Positions 54,601-64,000 of a stretch of 64,000 nucleotides of DNA are shown piece after piece. Position 1 is the stretch's first letter; each line of letters opens with the position of its first letter. The position numbers and the translations under genes are program-made. Source of the DNA: Glandiceps talaboti. Lineage: Eukaryota > Hemichordata > Enteropneusta > Spengelidae. The notes under the pieces are model-generated. The model was not told where the DNA came from and did no database searches. It saw only the letters and a list, made by a program, of their open reading frames with translations. The stretch covers positions 5,345,040-5,409,039 of the forward strand of contig NC_135569.1 of assembly GCF_964340395.1 (NCBI RefSeq), written 5' to 3'.

Positions 54601-57495
54601 AGTGTAACGATTCCTGATATAAGCAGTCAGGGAAAAGAGGGGAAGGAAGGAATCATAGAAAGAACAAGTTAAAGGAAGAGAAACGGGAAAAAAAAGAGAA
54701 TTTACATCATTAGAGGTGATAGAAATAGACTACTTTGAAGATTGGTGCACTTCATATTAAGCAAGAACGAGCTCATTATTGTTGCAACGGGGTACGAAAC
54801 ATTAAAGCAAAATAAAAATATCTATCAAAATAAATGTACATCTACAGTGAAAGTTACATAAATAACAACATACATACAGGTAGAAGAAGGTAAAAGACAC
54901 TACAAGTATTTATTATCCTGGTAATTGAGTCTTCGGTTTTCTAAGATAGACACAAACTAAAACTATTGTTGCAACATGTTGATACAACAGTGATAAGCTA
55001 TTGAATGGATATTGGTTTAATTATAGTCTCAGTAGGGAGGCGTTTCTGAAAACTAGTTTATCTAGAGTTCCATTGAACTTGCAGTGCTGTTTTGGGACTT
55101 CCAATGTTTACACTATGTTGATCACAGGGTGATTAGAATTGCACAACAGAGAAACTGTTATCACCCACTTGTGTAAGCTATCACATTGAAGAACAGCAGA
55201 TTTAGTTTGCATCTATCTTAGTAAATGGAAGACTCAATTACCAGTGTTGTAACAAATATGAGGATGAGAATTTGTGTACTGACATAGGGCTTTCACAATG
55301 AACTACATGTAAAAGCACACACAATGTAACATATCACAGGGTTAACAAATGTGTAAAAGTTTATAACAATAGTGAAGAACAGTAAACAAGTACTGTACTC
55401 CTAATTCAAAGGAAGAACAGCTGAACTACACATCCTTCGCTCACATAGTGCATATAGACTGGCACAAATCTCTCTAAGGTAATCTCTTGTATTGTTTTTT
55501 GTGATAACCAATTCAAACATAAGTTAAAGTATTTTTTTCTACAAATTTCTGTATGCTATGGACTTTCAATTTAAATAGCTACTAGTTCGGCTATCTCACA
55601 AGAAACAAACTGAAGCCCACACATTACATACATTGGAGATGAAATCCATAGATGTGAGCAAGTCTACTATGCACAAAATAGAACGGTGTGTCATTCATTT
55701 AAACATGCCAAACATGCAATGTGTCCAAAACAAAGCAAAGAATTTATATTGCAAATGCAAACTTGTACTCAAAACAGTGACTCCAAGTGATAGCCACCTG
55801 ATCATAGACAGCGCCCTCTAGTGTCAAACTTTCATATTGTCACAGAGATGGATTTCAACAGCCTGGTACTTTATTTTTAAGAAAGTCATATTCTCTGTAA
55901 TCATTAAAGGTTATTTATCTGTGACTTTATGTCCACTGACTCACAAGAGATGCACTACAAGCCCTGATTAGAAGCACTTTCTGAAGGAATATATATATTT
56001 AAGTAATGAAAGAGGAGAAGATTATTGAAAACAGCAAATTTTTTTAAGTAAATTAAATGTGAATATGAATTTTTTTATACCCTGAGACAATCACATTTGG
56101 AAGTTATTAACATGAAATAAGTCTCAGAAATAAACTGTTTAAAGTTTTGCTGGTACTTTGTTTATGAAAACTCCAACCCATTCTCTGTTAAAATCGCTGG
56201 AAAAATCTATCGTCATGGGACAAAATTTGTAAATAGAGGTCAAATGATATCAAAATTGAATGATTTTAGAATCCAATATGGCTGTTGAAACCTGTGTTAA
56301 CTCAATGGAAAAGAGATGACTGATATCCTTGAAAACAAGAGGGTGGACCCCAACATTTCTTTTATTATTTCAAAAGGATCAGAAACACGCTTGTATATGG
56401 TGAAGCTTGTAGAGATTTTAAGAATTTTGATTGTATGTGAAATTTGTCTTCCCGATGCACATTCCAACTTATTTCTACAGCACATCTGAAAATGTACCAT
56501 CCTTGTATTTATAAGAGCAGCTAGAAAATTAACTATTAACACTAGAGGGCACTGTTCATATAGCATGGTCCATTAATGAGTACTTACTGTAGGACTATCA
56601 GGACAAGGAGTTGTTGGCGGTGTCAGATCATCGTCAAATATTGATGACGTAAACTGTGCAACTTCGGTATCATCTTTACGTTTCTGTGGTGCCGACTCCA
56701 CGGCGGCAAAGTCTAAATTTCCATGTGGACTATCGAGCGAATTATCTGTATCATGTCCATTATCTTCCTTCGTTTTAATAGCTGCCATCTCAAGTCTGGT
56801 GGTTTCCGGGTGAATATGGGTGACTTGACTTTTTGGAAGTCGTTCTGGGCTCTGCATCCGTGGCACGTAATCATCTTTGGTTGTATCCGGCAGACTGGAT
56901 TGTGAGCCTCGGCGTGGCGACCTAATTGGCACAGCTATCACATCAGGGGCTCGCATTTTACCGATTGGTAGAGTGAGAGTTCGTCGAAATGGTGACGTCT
57001 GAGTGCTGTCCATGTGGTCTAGGTTATCTTGAACTGTCTTTGGTAATAGGTGACTGGTAAAAGAAATATAAACATCTTGTAAGAATCTTTCATAGGTAAC
57101 TGAGGAAATTGACGTTGCAAAATCAAGTGAATTGAACACTGGTGGCATAAAAGGTATGTGATGTTTTTGTAAGGGCTCAAAAAACCCCAATATTAAAGCT
57201 GGTGACAGGAGAACTATTTTTTTGACCAGACAGCTAGCAGTATATATATTCACTGGAAATTGTTAAAATAGCAATAATTAGACATTGTACATGTTAATTA
57301 GTGGTTGATTATATCCATTAATAGTTCAGTAAAAGGTTGAAATCATGATTGTGTTGGGGTGCTGATTTTAGGGTGTGGACCCAAAATTTGATTGGAATCT
57401 TTGTACCATATAATGTGTACAGAAAATTGTTTTTGATAATTTCATAACAATATATACATCTTATGTATATCTTTATCCATTAAGATTAGATCACT

Positions 57496-57554
<59 letters not shown>

Positions 57555-60500
57555 TTCATACACATACACACATAGCAACATACATACACATACATACATA
57601 CATACACACACACATACATACATACACACACATACATACATACATACACATACATACATACACACATACACACATACATACATACATACATACATACATA
57701 CATACATACATACATACATACATACATACATACATACATACATACATACATACACATAACATCAGGATCTGTATCTGAACATCAAAGTAGACTTACTATT
57801 TGTTTTGCATAAAGGTAACATAACCAAATCTAGCTCCAATTTTGGTGAAAATTACTAATTAGCAACTGAAAACAATCATTTCAAAATTTGCCTCAGTATC
57901 TAACATATTTTGGAAATCTGTATCTCATATTAAAAGTGTACTTACTATTTCTTTTGAATAAATGTAATGTCACCAAATGTATCGTTGTCATCTATACCAA
58001 TGTGAGCCAAGTGTTGCACTTCTCCTTGAGGTAAACCAATCATATCCCGGCTGATTTGGGGTCGTCTGAAACAACAACAACAACAGATAAACAATCAATA
58101 CCATCGGTACCATAACAAATTGTAAGGCTGTTCTAAAAAACATACTACATGCTTTGATGATGAACTGAATTGATGAGAGTGTTGGTGGGTGAATGGATGG
58201 ATGGATGGATGACATGACAATATTTAACCTTTTATTATAATATAAAGAGTGGCCATGTGAATGAGGATTGGGTATTTATTTTAGATTTTTTATTTTATAA
58301 AACAATTTTATTGTGGCTTCCTACTTGAAAAAAATCAATGTGAAATAACATATACCAAGTCTGTTTGTAAATCATTACATTGCAAAAGATTCATAAATGT
58401 GTAAAATGTACAATAACAAACTTTTTACACATTTTCATTTTAGGTTTTTTCAATTCATCGACTGACAAAACAGAAAATACTAATTACAATAGAAAATTCA
58501 CATATGGACTGTGCCTCTCTTAAATGATGGTTTATATTTTGCCAGTGTTTTATTTTATCTTATTTTTTATTTTTAGTAGTTTTTGCTAAGTGTTGCATGT
58601 GATACAGAGCGTTTTTTTGCATAAGAATAGATAGAGGGAAATGTTGGAGGAGGAGGGAGGGGGAGGAGGGAGGGGATTTTTGACAGCTTTCTTTTTATAC
58701 TGTACAAAGGGTGCTCTTAAAACCATGGCAACGAAACTGATAAGCATATGTCAAAACTTGCAATTTTAGTAGATTTGGGAACAGAGTGTAGTAAACTATA
58801 AGATGACAGATTGCTAGCCTCTCATTATCTGTTCATGGACCGATACACATACAGACTGTCTCCTTAATAGAGATTTATGGATTCCATCATTCCGTGACCT
58901 ACATTTCCTGGGAAAGTTATTCAATCCACGGAAAGTAAACGGAGACATGACCAGTAACACCACACAAGGTTGATGATTTGTAACATTATATCGGCTGTTA
59001 TATTTCCTGCAGTATACTGAAATTGGAGACATGTTTGGCAGACAGCCTTCTCTGAATTACAAAACAATTTCACACCAGACGTGAGACTCTGGTGAGGTGT
59101 GAGAAATTTGAAATAGCCACACAATAAGCAGTATGTAGTGGTGTAATTTGGGTATAACAGAAAGCAGAAATTATGCCGCTATTTGCAGAAGTTTGTGACA
59201 AGTTCAATCATTTAAGAGTGTTCCCATCAAGCTAAAATTATCACATAAGAAGCAAGACTCGGTGAGAAATTTGACATAACCATATCAAAACCAGAAATAC
59301 AATTTTGTTTCAATTCCAAAAAGAAATCATATAGTTGCAATACGTTAAATCATTCAAAAATGTTCCATCTTCAAAAAACGTCTGGCAAATCTATCAATTT
59401 TTTGTTTCTATTATAATTTGACTAAGCATAAAATAAACTGAAAAATGAGAGTGCTGACAAAATTTACGAGATGAAGAAATTGTGTATTAAAATAATTTTG
59501 TTAAAATTTCACAAATTATAATTTGTACAAAAATAACATGTAAAACTAGACTGTAACTCATAAAAATTTGAAGGAAAAAAATCTGATTTGTGCTCAATAA
59601 ATAAAGCCATAAAAGTGCAAAATTGTAGACTACATACATAACTAGCTTTACGTTTGTATGATGCAGTTCAAAAACCTACAACTGACATAAAATGCTAGCA
59701 ATAAAAACCCTGTTGAAGACCAAACTGCTTAGAAACTCGGCATAAATTTTTAAAAGAAACTCATAAAATTGAAGAAAAAAATTATTTGCAGCAAAATTAT
59801 TGAAAATTATTTAAATAAAAAGTTTGCAATTAGTCAGTGTTTGAAGTAAACGTGAAATTAGGAAAACAAAATTTGATAAAAATAATGTCTGACTAATAAA
59901 ATCTAGTTCAAAGAAATAAAAAATAAAAAATTCAGACAGGTGCATTTCAGAACGAAGAGTCAGCCGAGAAGCGAAAAGAAAATTAGAATGCAGACATGCA
60001 AATTTTTGGCGGGAAAATGAGGTAAGCAGCTGACAAAAATTTCTGAGGACAAAATTTGGAGGGAAATTAAGTTGACGATAAAAATGATGAAATCTTACCC
60101 CTTTTTCTTAGATTGCTTAGCAGGAGATTTTGGCTTCTCCGCTTTCTTATAGATCCTAAACTTGGATGTCTGTTGCATTGCTTGTTGTTGTTGTTGCTGT
60201 TGTTGTTGTTGTGGGGTTGGTTTCTGTTGTGATAAGTGATGATGAAGATATTGGTTGCTTGGAGCCGATGGATCATATGCCATGGTATTATCGGAATTAA
60301 AAATACCGGTTCTTCCGCTGCCGATCACTCCCTTCCACCAGCCATCATGTGCAGACCTATAACAATGGCAGTCAGTCAGTCAAACATGTTTATTCATTCA
60401 GTTAACAACGATGTCATTTTGGACCAATCAAATTGCCGTACTATATTACATTATGGTAATTTTAAATGGGGATGTTCCATTTATGATAGCAGGGGTGGTG

Positions 60501-63500
60501 GGGTGGTACATGGATAGGGAGAGAAAAACAAAACAAACACAGAGAGAACAAAATTGTAAATGAAGAAAACCAACGTTATTATTCACTGAACGAACAATAA
60601 TATTGACTTAGTTTAAAGTTTGTTATTTCATTCTTCATGTTTCATTTATTAGATTTTCTTATACCACCTCAGAGTAAGAACCCCTGAAAAGTTCACTTTA
60701 GGACAACACTTGAGACATACTGACTCATTAGAAATGAAAACAAAGTACAAGTAATTGAACCACATTGCTACAAGTGAAGTCATTGAAGTCTGGTTTTAAA
60801 TTTAAAATCTTATACATGTATTTAGACTAGGTTTCATGACTTGAATGATAGCAATGTGTTATATTACTCAGAATTTGTTTCAATTTGTCATAATTCTTGT
60901 CTCAAATAACTGTCATTATTATCATATTGTAGCATCATTGATAAAAATAGCGCCAATGGCGTTGTAGCACAATTGTGTTTATCTACATGCCAAGCCATCC
61001 TTGCTACCTGTGCAATATGCACCATCATTTTAGAGTCGATATGTTCAGTTTTGTAGTTTCTGGGTGACTTTGTCATTTTTTGAATATTTATCTACTTGCC
61101 TAGTAGAGCTACCCCCTGTTTGTTACCTTTGCCATATACACCATCATTTGGCTGTTGCTATGGACATGGCCTTGTTGCTAGGAACCTAGGTGGCACAGTC
61201 AATAAAATTTGGAAGATAAGGCTAAGGATCCACATTATATACAAAGTCAACTTAAGGGATATAGAATTGCAAATTTTAATGTGATAAAACTTTCCACGTT
61301 ACAAATTTGAAACATCTCCGATCAAATCTGCAAAATGCAAACATTTTGTCACATGGCTGGCTAAACCTACATGTGTAAATGTGCCCCTAAGTTATGACTC
61401 GGTTAATTCTAAAATACTTGTAATTATTTTTCAGGGTCACTAATTATTTTGTTTCACATGTTATACCTTGTAGGCAAACTACACTATCTTCGTGCTTCAA
61501 CGGGCACATTTATATCAAGTGTTATCAATTTACATTCTTAATTTTTTGACAATTTGAATTCTGAAATAGAGTTTTACTATCTTGGCACGCCATAAAAATA
61601 ACTGGTTCAATTTCTTGGTTGACCTAATTATGGGATATTGCATCGTTACTTTTCAATTTGGCAAGCTGCTTTAGAATACAGGTTTAGCTGGTCTCTGCCT
61701 GGCCAAGAATTATGACATTATGACTAACGATATCTTCAATACCCTCCATACTACAGAACACTCAGTGTTGGACAACAAGTAACGAACACATGTATGGTTT
61801 CCACATAAGTCAAGTGAAAGGGGCGGTCGCAATGAACTGTGGGTAGGAATTGTGAGATTCAAAATGGCCGATGTGTAGCATGCAACTGTACGTCTGTCAG
61901 TTGGCAGATGTATAGCAACTGTACGTCCGTCAGTTGGTAGTAAATCATCACCTGTACTCAGCCCTTGTGATGATAAGATACCCACTTAATTTGGATATTA
62001 AATACTTTGGTAGGTATATGATCGACATGGATATGTATTTGTTCGCAATTATTTAAATTATTCTTGTTTTGTTATGTTTCTGACTCGTAGTCAGCAATTG
62101 GCATGCTCCGTGGCACACCTTCAAGTAACTTTGTTGCTCACTGTCGTTCTCTGTTGTTGTAGTGCTCTGTGATCTAGCAACTTCACGAGCTCCTGTGCCC
62201 CCTCCTCCCAAGAAACATTACAGAAATGTGCTGAATCAAAGATCGTCTACAGTTGCACCTTCCCGAAAGTTTCACTGCAAACTTAAACATCACTGTGCTA
62301 TGCATACTAATACAGTACAAACTAAATGTTATTGTACACTATATAACTTGTTTGTGTTATTGTAGAAAATATCTGACATAACTTGTTTGTGTTCTAAAAC
62401 CACAAATTAGTTCTAATTTAGGACGGTGCCAAGCAGACACAGGCAAATCTTTCTCAATCTCTACACAAAATGCCAATCTGTAATATTCTACGTCTCTGTC
62501 AGTTTAAATTTTTCCACAGGACTGCATTATAACACGGTACTTTTCTTTCTTTACTATAACTTTCATTTCCTGCATAATTTCCTTCATTACGCACGCAACA
62601 TTTCCCTAATTTAGAAACATACCACATTTATAAAACACAATGCTGAAAGCTGAATAGCTGGAATTGGAGTCAGCTGTTAGTAGTAATCTTATCAACATTA
62701 GGTTGATTTCATTCTCATTACATTGCCATGGTAACTTTGAACCTTAATTAGCTATTCTGTTCATTAATTTCCTCAGCTTGACTTCAGACAAATACATTCT
62801 TGAAGCATTTACAGTGAATAGTTGTTGGGAATTTTTTTTATACTTTTTGATAACACCTCACAACCGACACAGAATGGTTTTCATTGCGGCATTTTCAGAT
62901 AATTTTTAAAATGTGTGTTTCATTACTTATTTAGTATTCATGGTCTGTTGAATTAATCATAATTTATCTAACATTGAATCAATCAATCAATGAATCAATC
63001 TCTTATATCAACTGATCAATAGTTTCAATCTATTTCTCATGTCAGACACCTTATCAAATCATTTAGTAATGAAAATTTCAAAACACTTCTTGGAAGCAAA
63101 TCCAAAATTGTTGCTGATTTCAGGCTTCACTTCTAAGAAATATTTTAACTCTGTGAGTTGAAATTTTCATTATTAAGTATGAACCCAGAGTCCACGAACT
63201 TTCATTCTTGCATAATCAAATCACCTTCCGGCCATCCAGCCATCAACCCACCCCCACCCACCCACCCACCCATCTATCCATCCATTCATCCATCAACCCA
63301 CCCCACCCATCCATCTATCCATCCATCCATCCATCAACCCACCCCACCCATCCATCTATCCATCCATCCATCCATCCATCCATCAACCCACCCATCCATC
63401 CATCCATCAACCCACCCATCCATCCATCTATCCATCCATCCATCAACCCACCCCACCCATCCATCTATCCATCCATCCATCCATTCACCCACCCACTCAT

Positions 63501-63841
63501 CCATCCATCCATCCATCCATCCATCCATCCATTCACCCACCCACTCATCCATCCATCCATCCATCCATTCACCACCAAAGCATGTCATATGTTTTTAAAA
63601 CAGCCTTACAATTCATTGCAAAAAAATTAAAGTTAGTTTCAACTGACAAGTGTATCACATGCCAAGTTCAGTTGACAAAGTGTATCACATGCCAAGTTCA
63701 GTTGACAAGTGTATCACATGCCAAGTTCATGTTTTCTCACCTCATTTCTAATACAGTGATGATGTCGTTTTCTTTATACGTCAAATAATCAGGTTTGGTT
63801 GTTTGGTGGTCAGTCAACGCTTTCATCAACATTGGCCTGGC
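45475..63841 (-). CDS. TNK2: ACK/TNK2-family tyrosine kinase, C-terminal part (SH3-CRIB-long tail-UBA)
   Basis: Joined exons 63841-63741, 60356-60099, 58065-57946, 57053-56588, 53851-52028, 47161-46516, 46281-46091 and 45681-45475 give one 1270-residue frame with matched phases, ending in TAA. In order: an SH3 domain (residues about 8-62, ALTDHQ to [18 protein letters not shown]), a polyQ stretch, a CRIB motif (ISRDMIGLP...HLAHIG, about residues 122-142), a ~1000-residue Ser/Pro-rich tail with S/T-P repeats and tyrosine motifs, and a C-terminal UBA-like domain (about 1205-1265). Kinase-SH3-CRIB-UBA order is the signature of ACK kinases, Cdc42 effectors in endocytosis and receptor trafficking. 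The kinase exons must lie right of 64000. Vertebrate TNK2 is about 1040 residues in total, so this tail is unusually long. It could be TNK2-like or the ancestral TNK1/TNK2 form; the symbol is a family label. Confidence 0.88.
45682..46090 (-). other. ACK-like intron 7
   Basis: A 409-bp intron. A phrase GGTGCCA(A/G)TTTGGCAACAT is repeated near 45798 and 45833, and GGCCGACAT with flanking ACAAGATGG is repeated near 46050-46080. Confidence 0.7.
46091..46281 (-). CDS. TNK2: ACK-like exon, residues 1139-1202
   Basis: Acceptor CCTCCACAG, donor GATAAG|GTAAGC. Encodes a Ser-rich start ([14 protein letters not shown]), the EGYLDMTGK motif (YLDM is a YxxM type, codons 46195-46184) and [19 protein letters not shown], probably helical, leading into the UBA. 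Confidence 0.9.
46282..46515 (-). other. ACK-like intron 6
   Basis: A 234-bp intron with nothing recognised. Confidence 0.7.
46516..47161 (-). CDS. TNK2: ACK-like exon, residues 924-1138
   Basis: Acceptor CATTCGCAG, donor AGTCATG|GTAAGA, phases 0 in and 1 out. Encodes [20 protein letters not shown], a basic/Ser stretch ([16 protein letters not shown]) and a Ser-rich region with [35 protein letters not shown] and [20 protein letters not shown]. The KVPPRIP piece is a plausible SH3 ligand; several RxxS sites look like 14-3-3 or AGC-kinase sites. The DVL/DVLD helix may be structured. Confidence 0.9.
48930..49520. repeat. Degenerate ~26-bp repeat with a perfect core array
   Basis: Built on TATGGGAATCACATGGGATG-CTACAG. 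Four to five near-perfect 26-bp units lie at about 49219-49345; the flanks (48930-49215 and 49345-49520) hold diverged relatives (TATGGGAGTCATGTGGGATG, GATGCAGTCTA). Confidence 0.9.
49750..50640. repeat. 59-bp minisatellite with shortened units
   Basis: Full units are 59 bp (AGTCTGGGGTTGATTGGGTG ... ATGCTGCAGCTAGCAAAG); about 14 copies are visible. Some units lack the central TGATTGGGTGTCATTTCAAC-type segment and are about 38 bp. The most homogeneous copies are at the 49.8-50.1 kb end, with increasing divergence to 50.6 kb. Confidence 0.92.
52028..53851 (-). CDS. TNK2: ACK-like large exon, residues 316-923
   Basis: An 1824-bp exon, phase 0 on both sides, acceptor GTTCTTTTAG, donor GAGCAT|GTAAGT. 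Starts [20 protein letters not shown], then Ser/Thr/Glu-rich disordered sequence. Highlights: STDYLQLMD, an 8-residue tandem S/T-P repeat (53107-52916), LQYADL (52801-52784, ITIM-like), PPPVPSPRK (proline-rich SH3 ligand type), and RRTRRSVGE / KRRSIGES (basic-directed Ser sites). No globular domain is seen. Antisense frames with GELTGVL repeats are shadows of the S/T-P repeat. Confidence 0.9.
53926..54135. repeat. ATTCTGTATGT ~11-bp repeat array
   Basis: About 18 degenerate units of TATTCTGTATG / TATTCTGTCTG. The + strand frame rich in Cys/Val/Tyr across it is an artefact. Confidence 0.88.
54918..55244. mobile_element. MITE family B, copy 2 (327 bp)
   Basis: The left end CTGGTAATTGAGTCTTC and the right end GAAGACTCAATTACCAG are perfect inverses of 17 bp. 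The pairing continues through CTAAGATAGA(C/T)(A/G)CAAACTAAA with few mismatches, giving arms of about 44 bp. Interior non-coding. Opposite orientation to copy 1 at 25041-25341. Confidence 0.85.
56588..57053 (-). CDS. TNK2: ACK-like exon, residues 160-315
   Basis: Acceptor TTTTACCAG, donor CCTACA|GTAAGT, phases 2 in and 0 out. Encodes [65 protein letters not shown] and an acidic [20 protein letters not shown] end. Disordered, with several S/T-P and RxxS sites. Confidence 0.9.
57054..57945 (-). repeat. ACK-like intron 3 with CA/CATA microsatellites
   Basis: About 57499-57552 is a (CA)n run and 57556-57759 a (CATA)n/(CACA)n mixture. The long Cys/Val/Tyr/Met frames on the minus strand arise from it. 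The remaining intron is AT-rich. Confidence 0.9.
57946..58065 (-). CDS. TNK2: ACK-like exon: CRIB motif, residues 120-159
   Basis: Acceptor GTTGTTTCAG, donor AAATA|GTAAGT. Encodes [20 protein letters not shown] and [18 protein letters not shown]. The ISxxxxxLP...H..HIG pattern is the Cdc42/Rac-interactive binding motif; placement directly after the SH3 matches ACK kinases. The usual CRIB ISxP is spread by extra residues. Confidence 0.85.
58066..60098 (-). other. ACK-like intron 2
   Basis: A 2.0-kb AT-rich intron. It contains a GGAT microsatellite (about 58191-58211), a single-arm copy of foldback family A (58246-58405) and a GGA-rich patch near 58640-58675. No exon was recognised. Confidence 0.75.
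58246..58405. mobile_element. Foldback element family A, copy 3 (one arm)
   Basis: Reads AGTGGCCATGTGAATGAGGA then TTGGGTATTTATTTT, GGCTTCCTACTTGAAAAA and AATCAATGTGAAATAACATA, matching the inverse of the right arm of copy 1. No opposite arm is seen downstream, so it is a truncated copy. Confidence 0.75.
60099..60356 (-). CDS. TNK2: ACK-like exon: SH3 second half and polyQ, residues 34-119
   Basis: Acceptor TTGTTATAG, donor AAAAGGG|GTAAGA. Encodes [20 protein letters not shown] and SDNTMAYDP, completing the SH3 (the WW and G..G.FN..N positions), then [16 protein letters not shown] followed by a run of about 10 Gln (about 60178-60215, almost all CAA codons) and a basic [20 protein letters not shown]. 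Confidence 0.9.
63237..63572. repeat. CCAT/CCCA satellite with higher-order units
   Basis: CCATCCATCTAT and CAACCCACCCCACC blocks alternate in longer repeats (similar block starts near 63291, 63333, 63441). The His/Pro/Ser/Ile-rich frames on the + strand and Trp/Met/Asp-rich frames on the - strand are composition artefacts. Confidence 0.95.
63641..63729. repeat. 29-30-bp tandem repeat, three copies
   Basis: GTTGACAAGTGTATCACATG followed by CCAAGTTCA, repeated three times with one-base differences. It ends 12 bp before an ACK-like exon donor. Confidence 0.92.
63741..63841 (-). CDS. TNK2: ACK-like exon: SH3 first half, residues 1-33 (visible)
   Basis: Acceptor TTCTTTTTCAG, donor GAAATGAG|GTGAGA. 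Encodes [13 protein letters not shown] and [20 protein letters not shown], the first strands of an SH3 domain. The usual ALYDY box reads ALTDH here. The next upstream exons, encoding the kinase domain, are outside the window. Confidence 0.87.
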
Positions 63842-64000
63842 CTGAAAAAGAACAAAAAAAATGAAAACATTTTAGTCTGGTATCATGACATGTTGCTTAG
63901 AACCTTCCAGACTATGGGTTTTGATGGTGTCCTCTACATAAACACAGAGGTCAAAGTTCAATCCACCTGTACAAAAGTCTTAAGTTAAAACTTGAACAAC
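63842..64000 (-). other. ACK-like intron, cut by window edge
   Basis: A pyrimidine-rich tract on the minus strand precedes the acceptor. No coding sequence was recognised up to the end. Confidence 0.7.

Larger units (their letters stand above)
53852..56587 (-). other. ACK-like intron 4
   Basis: A 2.7-kb intron. It holds a TATTCTGTATG-type repeat (53926-54135) and MITE family B copy 2. The rest has no recognised exon, although alternative exons cannot be excluded. Confidence 0.75.
60357..63740 (-). other. ACK-like intron 1 (visible) with satellite arrays
   Basis: A 3.4-kb intron. It has a short duplication of AACTGTACGTC(T/C)GTCAGTTGG (about 61883-61938), the CCAT/CCCA satellite (63237-63572) and a 29-30-bp repeat (63641-63729). 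No exon was recognised. Confidence 0.75.

Noticed and set aside
57486-57762. Cys/Val/Tyr/Met repeat frames
   Set aside because: They are translations of a CA/CATA microsatellite.
62162-62365. Proline-rich + strand frame ([14 protein letters not shown]) with an acceptor-like TTGTTGTAG upstream
   Set aside because: It is on the strand opposite to the gene occupying this intron, is short, lacks a donor with matching phase, and has no neighbouring + strand exon.
63158-63630. His/Pro/Ser/Ile-rich frames of about 140 residues
   Set aside because: Translations of the CCAT/CCCA satellite within an ACK-like intron.

Overview
The window is animal nuclear DNA. Coding capacity is split into short exons with GT/AG boundaries and consistent phases, separated by AT-rich introns of 0.3 to 5.5 kb. 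There are no operons or ribosome binding sites, and non-LTR retrotransposons, foldback elements and micro- and minisatellites are abundant. The domain content (RCC2, an ACK-family kinase tail with SH3, CRIB and UBA, and a CRT-like transporter) and the repeat style suggest a marine invertebrate. An invertebrate deuterostome or a lophotrochozoan would fit, but the species cannot be fixed from the sequence alone.

Three host genes are supported. (1) On the + strand, nine exons from 7530 to 23065 encode a protein closely resembling RCC2/TD-60: 429 residues are visible, seven RCC1-type blades are present, and the N-terminal part (about 90 residues in vertebrates) lies upstream or was not recognised. 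(2) On the - strand, four coding exons from 30506 down to 27637, plus a probable 5' untranslated exon near 32.6 kb, encode a 443-residue, ten-helix membrane protein of the drug/metabolite transporter superfamily. It most resembles the CRT (chloroquine-resistance-transporter-like) family. Genes 1 and 2 converge, and their candidate poly(A) signals are only about 140 bp apart near 26.9-27.04 kb. (3) On the - strand, eight exons from 63841 down to 45475 encode the C-terminal 1270 residues of an ACK/TNK2-type non-receptor tyrosine kinase: SH3, CRIB, a very long Ser/Pro-rich tail and a C-terminal UBA-like domain. The kinase-domain exons should lie beyond the right edge.

Between genes 2 and 3 lies a decayed L1/Tx1-type LINE on the - strand (about 38.85 to 33.96 kb) with ORF1, endonuclease and reverse transcriptase broken by stops and frameshifts. 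A 5'-truncated CR1/L2-type LINE end with a visible target-site duplication sits in the 5' intron of the CRT-like gene (31537-32119). Next to the first LINE is an unusual 923-bp terminal-inverted-repeat element (39384-40306), bordered on its left by a long palindrome and flanked by 230-bp direct repeats.

The introns hold at least four foldback/MITE-like families: family A (10.54, 21.73 and 58.25 kb), family B (25.04 and 54.92 kb), family C (14.76 kb) and family D (21.15 kb). There is also a larger element bounded by AGTCCCCGC inverted ends (11885-12751) and many minisatellites. The most interesting leads are the animal CRT-like transporter with a CLEAR-like site and an M-box at its 5' end, the S/T-P minisatellite and phosphotyrosine motifs in the ACK tail, the family of long-stem hairpins in introns, the TIR/palindrome element near 39-40 kb, and a cluster of AGGTCA (nuclear-receptor half-site) motifs at 41.2-42.95 kb that includes two DR1 sites.
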